Below, piece after piece: positions 1 to 12,969 of a stretch of 64,000 bases of DNA. The notes under the pieces were generated by a model. The model was not told where the DNA came from. It saw only the letters and a program-made list of their open reading frames with translations, and did no database searches. Both the position numbers and the translations under genes were made by a program. How positions within the stretch are numbered: position 1 is the stretch's first letter; each line of letters begins with the position of its first letter. This DNA comes from Aphis gossypii (taxonomy: Eukaryota > Arthropoda > Insecta > Hemiptera > Aphididae), in the NCBI RefSeq assembly GCF_020184175.1, contig NC_065531.1, positions 58,735,213 to 58,799,212 on the forward strand, read 5' to 3'.

Positions 1-1710
1 GAGATAATTGCCCATTTGTCCACCCTTAAGTCCACTTTTGTCGCTGCCATGTAGATACAATAGTAACAGTATACTGAATACAAATTTTGAAAGACTATCG
101 AGTGTTTTACCATCAATTACTCAAGTCAGACGATACCGTCAATGCTCGGCCGTGCATGAAATTAAAGTAATTCGAATGGAATTCCCAAAAACAACATTAG
201 AAGTGATATCCTAAAAGAATTACGATTTTAAGTTGGACATGATAATATATGTTGATTTTCTCTACGAACTAAGAACATATCTCAATGGCTTTAAAATGAC
301 GTGTTATTTTCGATACCTAAGTACTCAACGTGCCACATATAATCAATTAGGTATAGAGTATATAATATCATTATATTGTGTTTAGAGAACCACGAAACAT
401 TAAATAATCATGCATTATTTTCTAAGTAAATTTAAAAATTTGTAAATTATAGATCGACATTAAATAATCATACTCATAATTATATTGAAACGTTGATAAT
501 AATATGTATTAACACTAGATTTTAAATAGAAAACAAACATTTATACGTCTGTTAAATTAGAGAGCCGAAACAAAAATAAAAAGCCTTGGAAGTTTATTTT
601 AATTTTTTACTCTACAGTATATTGGTAGAAACTTATGTTTCTGAATTAATATTATTTTTATTGTTAGTTTAGACTGTTTAGAGTATAAAAAACATATAAT
701 ATAAGTACTGTTAGGTAGTCGTAACAGGTCGCAGGTGCATCCTATTGGAATAATTAATAACAATAGCAATTATCAGATGATTCCTGAATTTTTTAAGTAC
801 GGTAAAATGCGTAGGGTGAAAACGCCATGAGCACACACGATATTTATTTTAAGGTGTTATTTGTTATTTTAGGACACTACAAACTGTCCAATAAAAACAC
901 TTGAAATGTTGTGGGCTTTAGTCGGTTTTAAAAGATTATGGAAAAAATGACCTCCCATACTCTAAAATAAACAAACATACAATGAAATGGGCATAAAGGT
1001 AGGTAGAAGAAGGTACCTCGGTTCGATCAAAATTCATGGCATACAACCAACAATTTAACGATTTTAAAATAATTATATTTAAATCTATAGATATAACAGT
1101 TTGAAATTGTAGAAAACGCCGTTAACCCACTATTGGATATACATTTGTTATATGATGCATGCCATTAGACTCACGACTAAATGTCACTCAATAGTGAGAT
1201 CGAATTGTTTCGTATGGTATATACTATATATCGTAATTATAATATGATATTCTAATGTCGAACGATTGTTAATAGATAAAAACGATCATTCGGTTCATTG
1301 TGATAGCAAATATACTCGTCTATAAATTATAATATAATATTGCAAAAATAGTTAGGAGCTTAAAGTAATAAATAATAATGCACTTTTTAATTTAAATATA
1401 TACATATATATATATATACTTATATTACATATTATTGCAAAAGTAATATAATTACCTATTTACGATTGACCATTGAAAAATAATTTAAACGAAAAACCAG
1501 GGAAGTCATTCTGCTCTGTAGAATGTTTCGAGTGTACATTATAATTGATTAGGTCACCCTAATAAATGTGTTAAATTTGAATTTAAAAATGAAATCACAA
1601 ACAATTATGAACGGATACGATATGTCAGTCTCTATTTCTAACGATATTTTATAATTTATTAATATTGATCTTAGTAATTAGTTTTTTTATTAGAATAAGG
1701 TTAAGTTCAT
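1..1710. other. AT-rich non-coding DNA, no gene seen
   Basis: Stops are dense in all six frames. The only track-length open frame (8-214, plus) begins with TTG rather than ATG and shows no family resemblance. A TA-rich microsatellite-like run lies near 1399-1420. I see no inverted repeat ends, splice-site pair or RNA gene here. Confidence 0.7.
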
Positions 1711-1861
1711 GGGCGTGCTCAGCTTTTTCCAATGAGGGATGGGGTGAGGGTATGAACTGTATTTTGTTTTGTTGATAGTCATAGACACGAAAAGTATAAA
1801 TTCACAAGAAAAAAGTTCATGGGGAGGACATGACACCCTTATACCCCTCGTGAGCACGCCC
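1711..1861. mobile_element. 151 bp MITE-like inverted-repeat element
   Basis: The ends are a perfect 11 bp inverted repeat: GGGCGTGCTCA at 1711-1721 and its complement at 1851-1861. A second inverted match (ATGAACT at 1752-1758, AGTTCAT at 1814-1820) lies exactly 41 bases in from each end, so the two 48-base arms are symmetric though diverged in the middle. The element is GC-richer than its flanks and has no coding capacity. No clear target duplication is visible, so the superfamily cannot be named. The symmetry supports a non-autonomous DNA transposon relic rather than chance. Confidence 0.65.
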
Positions 1862-2244
1862 TATAGGTTATGTATTTGGTATGTTGAATTATTTTTTTCC
1901 TAAATCAGATATATTCTATTATAATTATATCATTGTTTAATGTGTATAATTTTTAAAATAAATCGATTCGCAAAAAAAAAAAAATTTAAAAAAAATTTTT
2001 TTTTCCAATATTATATTTAGGTATATGCATAGTAATTAAATTGCAGAAATATTTCATCTTTAAATCAGTAAATTAGTATCATTTCGACTGCAAATTATTC
2101 TCGATTAGGTCATTATAAAATTATTTTTTTATTTTTTTTATCTGTAAAATAGTATTTTTGCTGTTTGGAATATTTGTCCGTTTTCAGGCCTAATTCAATA
2201 GAAGATTTGGATTTTGATGTGAATAAAATGTAAAAAAAATAAAA
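1862..2244. other. AT-rich non-coding DNA with A/T tracts
   Basis: It contains a long A-tract followed by a T-tract around 1973-2004 that could form a simple A/T hairpin. I see no gene. Confidence 0.65.
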
Positions 2245-2550
2245 ATGTCCACCCCTGTAAATCACGTACACAAAGTGCAACCGAACAAAAAGATAAGGTC
2301 GTCGTGCAAAAAAGAGACAAACTAGACCGGCGTTTGGCCAAGCACAAAAACGGATTCGCAATCAACGTCAACGCACACGGATGAAAGGACATGTTATTTC
2401 ATTACACGTAAAAATCCTTCTTCTTCTACAAAGATGTCTTCCCGTCGGCCAACGAAGTACAGTGGTTTACATTGGATATGTAGTAGCGTGTACACTACGC
2501 GCAATCAGTGTTGCGTTACGCTGGCTCTGAAAAAATTCGAAATACAATAA
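2245..2550 (+). pseudogene. Open frame of about 101 codons broken by one TAG (possible relic)
   Basis: From the ATG at 2245 one frame stays open to the TAA at 2548 except for a single TAG at 2323-2325. A second in-frame ATG (MSSRRP...) is at 2434. The stretch is much less AT-rich than its surroundings and is rich in Ser, Thr, Lys and Arg codons. I recognise no family. The complementary strand is also fairly open (2113-2361 and 2195-2392), which suggests that local composition explains part of the openness. A TTTATTTTCAG acceptor-like site follows at 2564-2574. It could be a decayed coding piece, an untranslated exon, or simply GC-richer non-coding DNA. Confidence 0.2.
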
Positions 2551-4563
2551 TAATGGCATTCATTTTATTTTCAGTTCGTACTCGTCATAAATAATATTAA
2601 TGATAAATATATTTTAAAGAAAGTTACTAAATGAAGTATGCAAATAATATTACAATTTGCATTATAACAAAAGAGTATCTACATGACGAGTACTTAAAAT
2701 GTAAATGAGCAATTTTCTAATTAAAATCAAAAAAACCAAATTAATATAACTTAATAATAATAAAGTACAATGTAATATATAACAATTAGAATATAGAATC
2801 TATATTATACGTAGAAGATGGTTATTACAAGTTTCCTATAGTCGTGGCACGAAATTAATTGGCGTTCCGTTTACATTTTATAATATGCATATTGTATAAT
2901 ATTGTATAATAATGTATATTAATTTCGAAAACGATTTTAAATGGAATCCGGTTTGCCCGTACTTAGCGAAATTTCTTCATAAACGTTCGTTCTTTGTTGC
3001 TGTATTTTTTTCTAGTAGCAAATATTTAGAAAATCAAAAGATGACTTTTAAAGTATTGTTATATTACTGTGTCTCGATTTTCAATCTTTTGAAGTGCTAC
3101 ATGAAAAACGGTTCGGGTGCTTTCCAAAACGTGTTTGTAAATAATAATAATAATAAAAAATAAGTTTATTTCTTTTAATAAGTATAATGCATGGTAATTG
3201 AAACACCATTTACACTTTAACAAAAATAATAAATAAATGAATACATGGTTTTAAATATTTTAAATTGCTATAGGAGCCTATAAGATATAAAATATAAATA
3301 TATAATGTAATCATTATTATTATTTTTTATCGAATCGTTTAAAGCTCCATTTAATATTATCTATTTATAACGTATGTATTATCATAAATGATCTTTTCTC
3401 ATTATCGCATACAGTTCGGTATATTGAAGTACCTAGGTTTAGTTATAAATTGTTTTAAAAAATAACTTATACGTTGTAGTGTTATAACAATAAGCCAATA
3501 TGTCTATATTGTTTTGATTTTTTAAGGTTAAGTATAGTAATGATTTTAATAAATACCTACGCTGTACATAAGGCCGTGATAATATCGTGTTTGTTGTTCT
3601 TATGTGGTGTTTGTTAGAATTAACATTCATTATCTCGAAAATTATTACATTTTTTGGAAATACTTTTTTTTACATATTATTTATAATGGATTACAATATG
3701 ATCATTTTTTTGTTGTTATGGTGCTTAAGCTTTAATTTTTTTTTTAAATGAGTACATCTTAATATTATATTCCTATGTAGATATTATATCTCATAATATT
3801 AAAATATATAAAATATCACTGAAAATTATATTTATTATTTAGTGTTAAAATGAATTGAGTTGTGGACTATCATTTTTCGGGTAACCCCTGAACCACATTT
3901 CACTTTGTTCATATAAATATTTAATACTCATAACAATCATAATTCATAACTAACTAATACTCGCGTAAAATATAATTTTGATTCATTGAATAATTTAAAA
4001 AATATATTGTTTCCTACTATGAAATTAAAAGCTTTAAAAATAATAACGATATCAAAATGTTAATAAAAATGTTGTGTTGAATCGTTCTGTAGTGCAATAT
4101 GTTAAAGTATAAAATATTGTATCATATTTATGTCATAAACTTCATGAGGAATCTTTATTTTTATGAAAAGACTAGATTCTATACAATAGGGTGGCGTGTT
4201 TGGAATTTGTTATATTTTTATCCCATCTGCAGCTAGCTTAACGTCATATAGGTCAATAAAACTGTTAGTCCTTTTAGAAACCACTTATTAAAATATACCC
4301 TAACATGTAATAAAATACAATATTATTGTTGATGTGAATTATTTTGTAATTAATATCTTGTATTATATTATATTTAGATGGCCATTGTCAAATAAACTAA
4401 CATTAAAGAGAACGACAAGGGTAGGTTCTAAAAAGACGAACTGAACATAGAGAAAATAAAAATAAAGTGTACGGTTAAAAAAGCTGCTCCGTTGAGAAGG
4501 GGGCTTAGCCTTAGAATTGGAGTTTTCATATATGTCTGATTTGCACCGGTTTTAAATATAGGT
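2551..4563. other. AT-rich non-coding DNA, no gene seen
   Basis: A short AAT microsatellite lies near 3139-3155. The track-length frames here (2912-3163 plus, 3439-3630 minus) are AT-driven and match no family. I see no inverted-repeat element or RNA gene. Confidence 0.65.
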
Positions 4564-5046
4564 CTAGGGTTGCCAGATTTGAAAATCACCAAACCGGGAC
4601 ATCATATTGAATAACTTTTTTTTTTTTTTAGTATAGTTATATGGAAATGATAATATCCGTTATTCTATTGAATAATGTCTATTAACTAATAGAATTTTTT
4701 TACATTAACTTATTTACATAAACTACACTTATTTAATTTACATTTATTAATAATTATTAGTAATAATCTAATATTGATATCTTTCTGTTGAATGAATTTT
4801 TTTAAATACAGCTCTATTATACTTAATTTTTTCATAAAATTCATTACAAATTAAACCTTAAAATTCAATTTTACACACCATTAGACCTCTTAAAAAATTT
4901 TCATTAATACGATAATCATATAATACATAATAATATCAATGTTGTATTAAATTTTTTTCTCTCGGTTTCAATTAACCGAGACAAAATTAATGACCAGCCG
5001 GGACACTGGGACTTCCTGGTCAAACCGGGACGAATGGTAAGCCTAA
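4564..5046. mobile_element. hAT-like non-autonomous element, about 483 bp
   Basis: The ends form an imperfect inverted repeat: CTAGGGTTGCCA on the left, and the complement of TGGTAAGCCTAA on the right (TTAGGCTTACCA). The flanking octamers are ATATAGGT (4556-4563) and ATATAGCG (5047-5054), which match at six of eight positions and fit a decayed hAT-type 8 bp target duplication. The motif CCGGGAC recurs inside near both ends (about 4594, 4998 and 5026). A perfect stem TCTCGGTT/AACCGAGA lies at 4960-4981. The minus-strand frame at 4916-5116 starts within the element, runs past its right end and shows no transposase motifs. Confidence 0.55.
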
Positions 5047-8000
5047 ATATAGCGTCCTGTTGAATCGAAAGAAGTGATAGGGGTTGACCAGTTTTACTGG
5101 AATTAAACTTTAACAATTTATGTTGACATATTTTAGTCTTTTACTAAATATTTCTAATAGAAAAATAATATTTTTTTGATAAATTATAAAATAATTGGGT
5201 TGATTACCTACTTACTCGATTGAATGATGAAATATAATATAAAATTATTATTCCGGCTTATACATTTTTTTTTTTGATTGTATATATTGTTTTATAGGTT
5301 TATCGTTCCGATATATAATATTGAGTTAGTTTTTCCTTATAGATCGTATGTCGTAGAATGGTGATCATTAGGTGTGGTACAAATTACGAAAAAAATATGA
5401 TTTTTAAACTTCAGGACAAACTATGATGTTTGAAAGTGGACGAGTGATAAGATTTCATCCATAAAAATAAATTATAAAAAATTATTTTATGTCCTAGTGT
5501 AAGTAAAATAAACTATGGCAAGTTTCTGACCTAGTTTTATCGACAGATTTTCCTAGTAGATTCCTACGGCTAGCGTGTATTTACTATTAGTTACCATCAG
5601 GACGGTAGGTAAATACTAAACAATAGTGGGCGACTACGTGAACGTTTTCCGCGTTCGGGTAGATGATATTATTACATTTTTTTTCGCGCGGGCAACAAAC
5701 GCAACACTCTGGTTTTCCGTCACTTTACAGCCAGAACGTACAGAAAACACGCGTCGTAATATATTATACGATAAAGGGTTAAAAGGTTAAGACACTGCAG
5801 GAGTCGACTCGAATAACCAAGTGGCCCGTGTGTGCGAAAACACAATTTGTGTCGCGCTCGTTTTTACCGTCCAGAGTGTCCTTACCGGCAATAAGGGTCT
5901 CGTCAAAATGAAAAGCGCAGTACCTACCTAACCTACCGACGGCGTACACGGTCGCTTCTCGTATATCCCCGCGCACGCACCCGCATACATTATTATTGTA
6001 CTGTGACAAACACTTGAAGTTTAACGACGTCGTAAAAAAAAAAATGCCTGCCGAATATGAGAGGTGCGCACAACCATACTTATATATACGTATATATACT
6101 GCACGAGCCATAATATACGATGCGCGATGTGTATATTATATATATTATTATGTTTATATTGTGTATGGACAGCGGTAACCTACTAACATTATGACTTACG
6201 TAGTACATATCATTCCGGGATATTCTATTTGAACAACTACAGTAAAAAGCAAAAAACATTCCAGATCGAGCTGCCGACGGCTACAACTATAAATCGTTCA
6301 CGAGACCGCGATAATAACATAAACTATACAAGATTATCAGCATGCTCTTATTTCTCTCATTTTTTCTTCAATAATATAGTTACCCGTTAAAAATATGATT
6401 TTTGAAATTAATACCTATCAGTAATCGATGTTAATCTATCGATATTTGTAATTTTTAAAAATGGACCAAGTATAGGTATAATAAATACAAGACCCATCCA
6501 ACATTATATTATATTATGTTTTATATTTTTTTGAAACCATTTTTAAGCACCCTTATTAGTAAATTCTAAAAAAAGTTATCTGTAGAAATAATTTACAGTG
6601 AAGGGGGGGGGGGGAGAGTTGTTTGAAAAATAGAAGTTTGTATTGTCACAGGATACTCCATAATTGGTAAAAAAAATTCTCAAGAAATTGAAAGTATGGC
6701 ACTTATTTTATTGTATTTAAAAATTTCGAAAATTTGAATAAATTAAATAAAGAAACAAAACGGGTATGATAATGTATGTTCAATCAGCACCTGTATACCT
6801 ATGGAGTGCTGTGATGGTACGACCGTCGACCGTGTAATAATAATATAATAATATAATAACATTTAGATTTGTACAGGCGACACGTATAATGATATTACCG
6901 TCGTCGTTGTCGTTATTACACTCGTAAAAAAACATTTTAATTCTTGTACGAGCGAATTTTTAAATGCTCTTTATTATAATAATAATATAGTCGCATGTCC
7001 AGATTTTAATCCGGATGGTCTAACGCGGTGTGTACACGGTGTAAATTATTATCGTTTGGCACGGTTTGCTTTTACGTCGCTTGCCGTGGCCCGTTTGTGT
7101 ACCTGTGTAATATTATATTTGTTTTTCGTTAGACAAAACGCTTTGCTCCGTTTAAGTTGCGTCGCGCGTATTATAATATTAACGGTAGGTATCTGGTATA
7201 TTATCTAGCGATAATTTATGGTGCACGAAAACGACTCACCGGAATTTAATTTTTTTTTCGTTGTCTAAAAAGTAAAAATTACGAGAGTGTCGTGAAATCC
7301 CCCGACACTGGACAGTGGAACTTGTGCATAATAAGTTGTTGGCTCATTAAAGCAAAGACAAGTGATTATAATGAAATTGTTATCGACACAGAACGTATGA
7401 TCCGATCTGTATTTATTCATTGGCATTAGTTAGTGTCGAGCAACGAAAATCTTATGTGTGGTTAATGTTTAAAAATATTATAATATTATAATCTAAAATG
7501 TAAAATCCATATTAATATTGTATTATATTATATTTTTAATATTATATTCATTAAATGTGTCAATTTATGTATTGTGTGTATGCACTTCGAATTTGGTGAG
7601 TCGATATAAAAATAATTAAAAAATAATATCTTTTACCTACGCGTTTTAAATAAAGTTAAACAAAATTAATCATCGAGGACAATGATTGATTTTTGATTAT
7701 GGACTACGTATCATTAATTATTATTCACCAAATCATATTTCTATAGTCAAATTTTATTTATTTTAACATCAAAAACTTTAATCCTACATTAAAGTATTGA
7801 AAAACTCAATGATTGAAATTTATCAATCTTAAATGTAGGGAAGTTTACTTATTTTAATCAAAGGCTAAAAGTTATTTAAGTTGTTTTAACAATAACCAGA
7901 TAAATCTACTTTTAATCATTTTTTTTGTATGAATTATTTGGTAAGATAAAATTATATACGTTTAGGTGCAACAATCAATTAAATTCGAAAATCCGATAAA

Positions 8001-8288
8001 TATAAGTATATTTTATAATGAAAATAAATAAGATTCATCTTTTTTTTTGTGCAATAATCAATTGAGTCAGGAGTTATGATAACTCATTTTAAAACTTAAG
8101 ATACTGTTTTGTTAATTTATAATAGAACTTAAAGTAAAATTTTAAAATTGTTGGTAAATTTAATTTAATTAATATTAATTAACCCTGAAAACCAATATGG
8201 TGCAAACAACAACCTGATAAGTCCATAGGGTCCATAACTTTAAACTTCTTAACGTATTTTTTTCTTTAAATGTATTTTATCAGTGATG
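5047..8288. other. Non-coding DNA with a mildly GC-richer patch
   Basis: Bases around 5560-6170 and 6790-7330 are richer in CG dinucleotides than their flanks but have no convincing gene. A run of 12 G lies at 6603-6614. The minus-strand open frame at 5779-6111 has an ATG but no recognisable domain. The rest is AT-rich desert. Confidence 0.6.
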
Positions 8289-8296
8289 AACTAGCC

Positions 8297-8475
8297 CAGG
8301 GATGACAAATTCATGGCATGCGAAGATTTTTACTATACTATATTATATAATATTATAGGTAATAGGTAAACATATACATATTTAAAAATTAAAATTAGGT
8401 ATTGAATGATGGCGTGCCCTAAAAAAAAAAAAGGTAATTTTTGGCACGTAATGTTCAAAAGGTTTGCCACCTCTG
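8297..8475. mobile_element. hAT-family MITE, 179 bp, with perfect 8 bp target duplication
   Basis: The left end is CAGGGATGACAAAT and the right end, read on the other strand, is CAGAGGTGGCAAAC. This is the CAG-G-RTGRCAAA terminal inverted repeat typical of hAT elements. The element is flanked on both sides by the identical octamer AACTAGCC (8289-8296 and 8476-8483), the 8 bp target site duplication that hAT transposases make. The similarity between arms continues inward (GGCATGCG... against ACGTGCC...). It has no coding capacity, so it would have been mobilised in trans. The perfect duplication suggests a relatively recent insertion. Confidence 0.9.
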
Positions 8476-8483
8476 AACTAGCC

Positions 8484-11400
8484 TTCAGTTCTTTTACTCA
8501 ATACTGTATTTATAATAACATGTAATAACATACCGTACGTCGACCGATCAATTTCAAATAATGTACCTATTGTTTCCAAGTATTTATCGCGGTAAGAACG
8601 GAAAAATGTTGATATTATACTACTATTTTTTTAGATTTTTTCATGCGTTTGACGGTATAACAATGTTAAAAACCGATTTCATTGTGTCTTAAAAATATAA
8701 ATGCTGCATTTTACAGTTATAATATTTGCTCGATTTAATATATATATATATTTAATTTTACTTGAAAATATTTTGTATGCTTGTTAAACAAAGTTTATCC
8801 TACAAATGTAAAAATAAATTTTCTGGATTTGATAGAGACTTCAAATTTGCTTAAGTTTGGTGTTGCATTAACTATTTTTGTAACTTTTTAAAGACTTATG
8901 AACTCAAAGTTTTCTTATCTCAATAGCATAAAATGTACTTTGGCTTTTATCCCAACATCGTTCAAAAATAAATGTAAAGCTTCATAATTTACGGCAAAAG
9001 AGATGTTTTAAAGTTTTTTTTCAATTCTTGTAATTTTACCCTTGACTTAGAATTAACAGCTATTATTCATATATTATATATATATTTATGTATATAAACA
9101 ACATACTTAGTATTTTACGTTTATATCTACAACATGTATGTACGTATACCCAAAAAAGTACAAAACATATATATATTTTAAAGTTGGCCACTTTATTCAT
9201 GTAAGCTCCTAATTGGTTCTAAAGCAATTTGTTTTATCATTTACGAAGGATCCAACAATTCTCACGACCTATCCAATTCACCAAACATGGTCAGAAAATA
9301 CCTTAATGTTTGTTAAAAACAGTTTAATTCAAGTGTTCTTATATAAGACGTTTTACCCATCATTAACTTTTATTGCAGTTCACCTATGGTTTTTGACTGG
9401 CTAGTGGCTACTTCTACTACTATTTGAAGTTGAAATGGAATTTGAAGTTATTTGGTGCACATGCGATTCCCGTAATGACCATAATGGGGGTTAGCCTTTG
9501 GCGAAAGTCAAACCCACCATTGAACTTATATGTATCCCGTCTGTGGACCTATAAAAAAAAAATGATAATAAAAACTCGAGTTAATAAAATAGCGTAAACT
9601 TAATGACTAGTGAAATATGATGAAAATTACATTTTCTTTTCACTTATATATTATATATTATATATATATTGGGTTATAAACAAATAATGAGAACCCTTGT
9701 ACAATATTTTCAGGGCTTAAGTATAAAACGAAAAAACAAAAATGTTGTAGTTATTTAGAAATTTAGAATAAAAACTAAATAAAGTTGAACATTTTAAATG
9801 TCTATTAGTACAAAAGAATCCAATATAATATTTAAAAAATTAATCAATTTAATTAATTACTAAGTCAAGAATTTAATATTATTTGATTAAAAAAAAAAAT
9901 ATGTATACAATTTTCTACATTAATTCGTTTTAGAATTACAACAAGAAAACAAAATAGATTTTGTTAAAAACTGGTTTTGCATAAATACATAATATCTCCT
10001 TTTTTTATTCAATTTCTTACCAGAAACCTCTTACAAAGTTAAATATTGAAGTATTATATTCACTATAAAAAGTGGCTCCTGACACAATATTATTTTTTTT
10101 AGATTTTACGTAAAAAAACATCATTGTAAAACTAATAATTTTTTTTATTTTACTTAGAATTAAAAATAATAAAACGTTTTGGATCCATTGCAATATAAAT
10201 TTACTTGTATTGGTGATAACCATGTTTCGTATAGTTAAATTAATCACTGTTAAATGATTTTTTTGTCAACAATATACACAGAGAGTGATAAAATTAATGA
10301 AATAATTTTTTTTTACCTAAATAAATGCACAATTATATCTATATATTCAACTATACTGATTAAATCAAAAATAAACTTTGACTTATCTGTATAAGTTAAT
10401 TGCTTAATAATCACAATAATTTCAAGTAGAAACCTTTAAATGAGAAATTAAAAGAAAAATATAAAACTTGTAGGGGTTTATTTGAATCAAAATGATATGG
10501 TAATTTTCCTTGTCTTTTAAACTGAATTTTGGACGTTAAAGATATATTATATTGATGTGAAATAAATAAGTAATATAGGATAATAATATCAAATTGAAAA
10601 TATGTAAATATAATAAGCTATATACATTTAGAACCATAATAATAAGTACTATTATAGAAAACCATTGTGCAATAAAGTACAAATCGTATTAAATTTCTTC
10701 AAAATATTTATTTCTAACATAATATTTATTTATTGCTTTTATTCAATATTTATGAACTATTTAAATGCTAGTGTTTTGCGCTTAAACAATAAACATGAAC
10801 TTAATAAAAAAAAAAAATAAAATAAAATTTTTAACTATGACTTTGAACTTTTTTGAATCACAGCAATGTTTTTAACATACTTTCATAATTGTATACATGC
10901 ATAATATTTTTATTACTTCAAATCGAAATAAAGCTATTTTTTGCGAATTGAAAAATACGATATCTCATAAAAATGAATTTCCCCATAACATATTCACATG
11001 CACAGTTATGCAACACAACGAAATGTTTATACTAACTTGCAATCCTATAAAATCTAGACGTTTTTTGTATTCAGCATAAGTCAAAACTTTATTTCAAACG
11101 CATGTTACGTGATTACGAAATATTTTCTGATATTAACATTCTATGTTTGGGTTCATGTGCCTTTCTATTATATGTTTCGTTAATTATTATATTAAATCCA
11201 CTATGCATCATAATAAAAACTGAAATAAAAAATGGAATATATTATAAATAAGTTATAAACATATAATATGGGTATAGTGTTTAACGAACTATTCAAATAC
11301 AAATTCAATTTAAAAACTATATTATCTAAGTAATTGCGTTCTTTGCTTTAAAATTATGAAAAAAAGTTTAAATTTACAAATTAAATTATTAATTTAATAC

Positions 11401-12537
11401 TGTTTATTTTCAGCATGATTCATAACACATATATACTTAATATAAGCAATATAAGTATTCGCCTTAGATATATTATTATTAAATTAAAAATGTTATAGTT
11501 TACTTTTATTGTTTAAAAATTATGAATATTTTTGAATAATAATAAAAATACTTTTTTTATTAACCTTTTTTTAAACATTAAAGCTCAGTGCTTGTGCACA
11601 GACCCTTTTTAAGTATTCCTTGAACTATAGTTTATACAAACTGAGTAAATGACATGAACTTTACAAACATTTTTTTTTTGAATTTCATAGATTAATGTGA
11701 CTATAAATATAATTATTATTAACTTATTAGTGAAAATAATTTCCCTAAAAAATATATTTAAAATGATCGAATATTAAATAATATTATTTTAACAGTATAT
11801 TCAAGTATAATTATAATATAAAACATTTAAAAATATTATTTTATAAAAAATAGATTTATAAGTAGAAATTTTTAGTCAAATTTTAATGAACGTAATTTTT
11901 AATTAAATTTTATTAGATCTAAAATAAAGTATGAAATAAGTAGATATTTAATTTTTAGATTAATAAATTAATTACAAATCAAATTTATTTTTTGAAAAGT
12001 GATTGGCAATGTAATTTTTTTTAATGGTTATCATCATATTCAGATTTCTCAAAAATCTTAAAATATTTACACATTAATATAAAACCTATAAGTGATTTAT
12101 TAATACTTACTATTAATAATTACAATATAAATTAACTAACTTACAAAATATATTTATACATATTGCATATTAAATTCATGTAAATATTATATTGTTATAA
12201 GTCATATTTTTAATCATGTATGTACCTAGGCATTTTTTGTTTTACAAAAAAAGACATTTTGAACTTTTTTCCATTAAAAACTTTCAAGTTACAAAAAATA
12301 TGCATAAAACAACAACAATATTTCAAATTTAATATTGCGAAGGAGAAACATATTTTAATTATTTATACAAACAAGTTGAGACATTTGTGGTTTACCACCA
12401 CATTTAATTGTGGTCAAAAAATGAACTTTATGCATATAAAAAATGTTAGTGAATAAAAATGAAATTAATTTACTACAACAACCGGGAATAAAATATTACA
12501 TAAGAATTTAGATTTTTAGATTTTAAAAAACGGTTTC
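8484..12537. other. Long AT-rich desert
   Basis: Over 4 kb of very AT-rich DNA with TA-rich runs (for example 9070-9090, 9640-9670). A somewhat GC-richer patch at 9400-9550 has no recognisable coding or inverted-repeat structure. The open frames at 9213-9404, 10017-10247, 10897-11079 and 12220-12456 are short, rich in Phe, Ile, Lys and Asn, and look like chance. Confidence 0.65.
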
Positions 12538-12969
12538 TCACAAGGTGCAACGATATACGTCCACCGCGTGTGTCTGTCCATCGTGATTTTCGTTGCGTGC
12601 ACTGCTGTTATTGTAAATTTTATAAAACGATTCATTGAACGGTATATTCAGCTGCTCTACTCCTTTAATGGCGTTTGAGTCACAATATAATATAGCTTGT
12701 GGGTTGCAGCCAGTAGACCAAACGATGATCGTCTGATCCCAATCGAACTGTTTTAATGGCTGTTCACCGTTCAGGTACTTTGGAGGATGAGAATTACACG
12801 AACTATAAACAACCCGTTTCGGTACCGTAGTTAATATTATATAAATTGTGCAGATATTATAACTGTAGTTCATTCGGTTGGGTTATAACAATCGATAGAT
12901 AATGCAATGTTTCGGTGCTATATTTGATTTCACTGGGTAAACAATTTCATCGGTTTTCCGTTTAGACAT
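12538..12969 (-). pseudogene. Decayed or orphan coding sequence, one in-frame stop
   Basis: On the minus strand an ATG at 12969 opens a frame (MSKRKTDEIV...) of 28 codons, then one TAA at about 12883-12885. The same frame then continues for three codons into the ATG at 12873 and the 111-residue frame that ends in ...VDVYRCTL. The frame is open from about 13000 to 12538 apart from this one stop. It is far less AT-rich than its flanks and has varied, protein-like composition with cysteines spread along it. I do not recognise the family; the KHC...PNRMNYSY part only faintly recalls zinc-finger DNA-binding domains of transposon origin. A TATATAAA motif lies upstream on the same strand near 13006-13016. 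It could be a pseudogene, or two exons with the stop lying in an intron. Confidence 0.4.

Noticed and set aside
66..86. GTATACTGAAT resembling part of the mir-iab-4 mature sequence
   Set aside because: Only a partial match without the correct 5' seed and with no hairpin.
5779..6111. 110-codon ATG-started frame on the minus strand
   Set aside because: No domain or family resemblance, and it lies in a GC-richer patch where long frames occur by composition. A plus-strand frame overlaps it.
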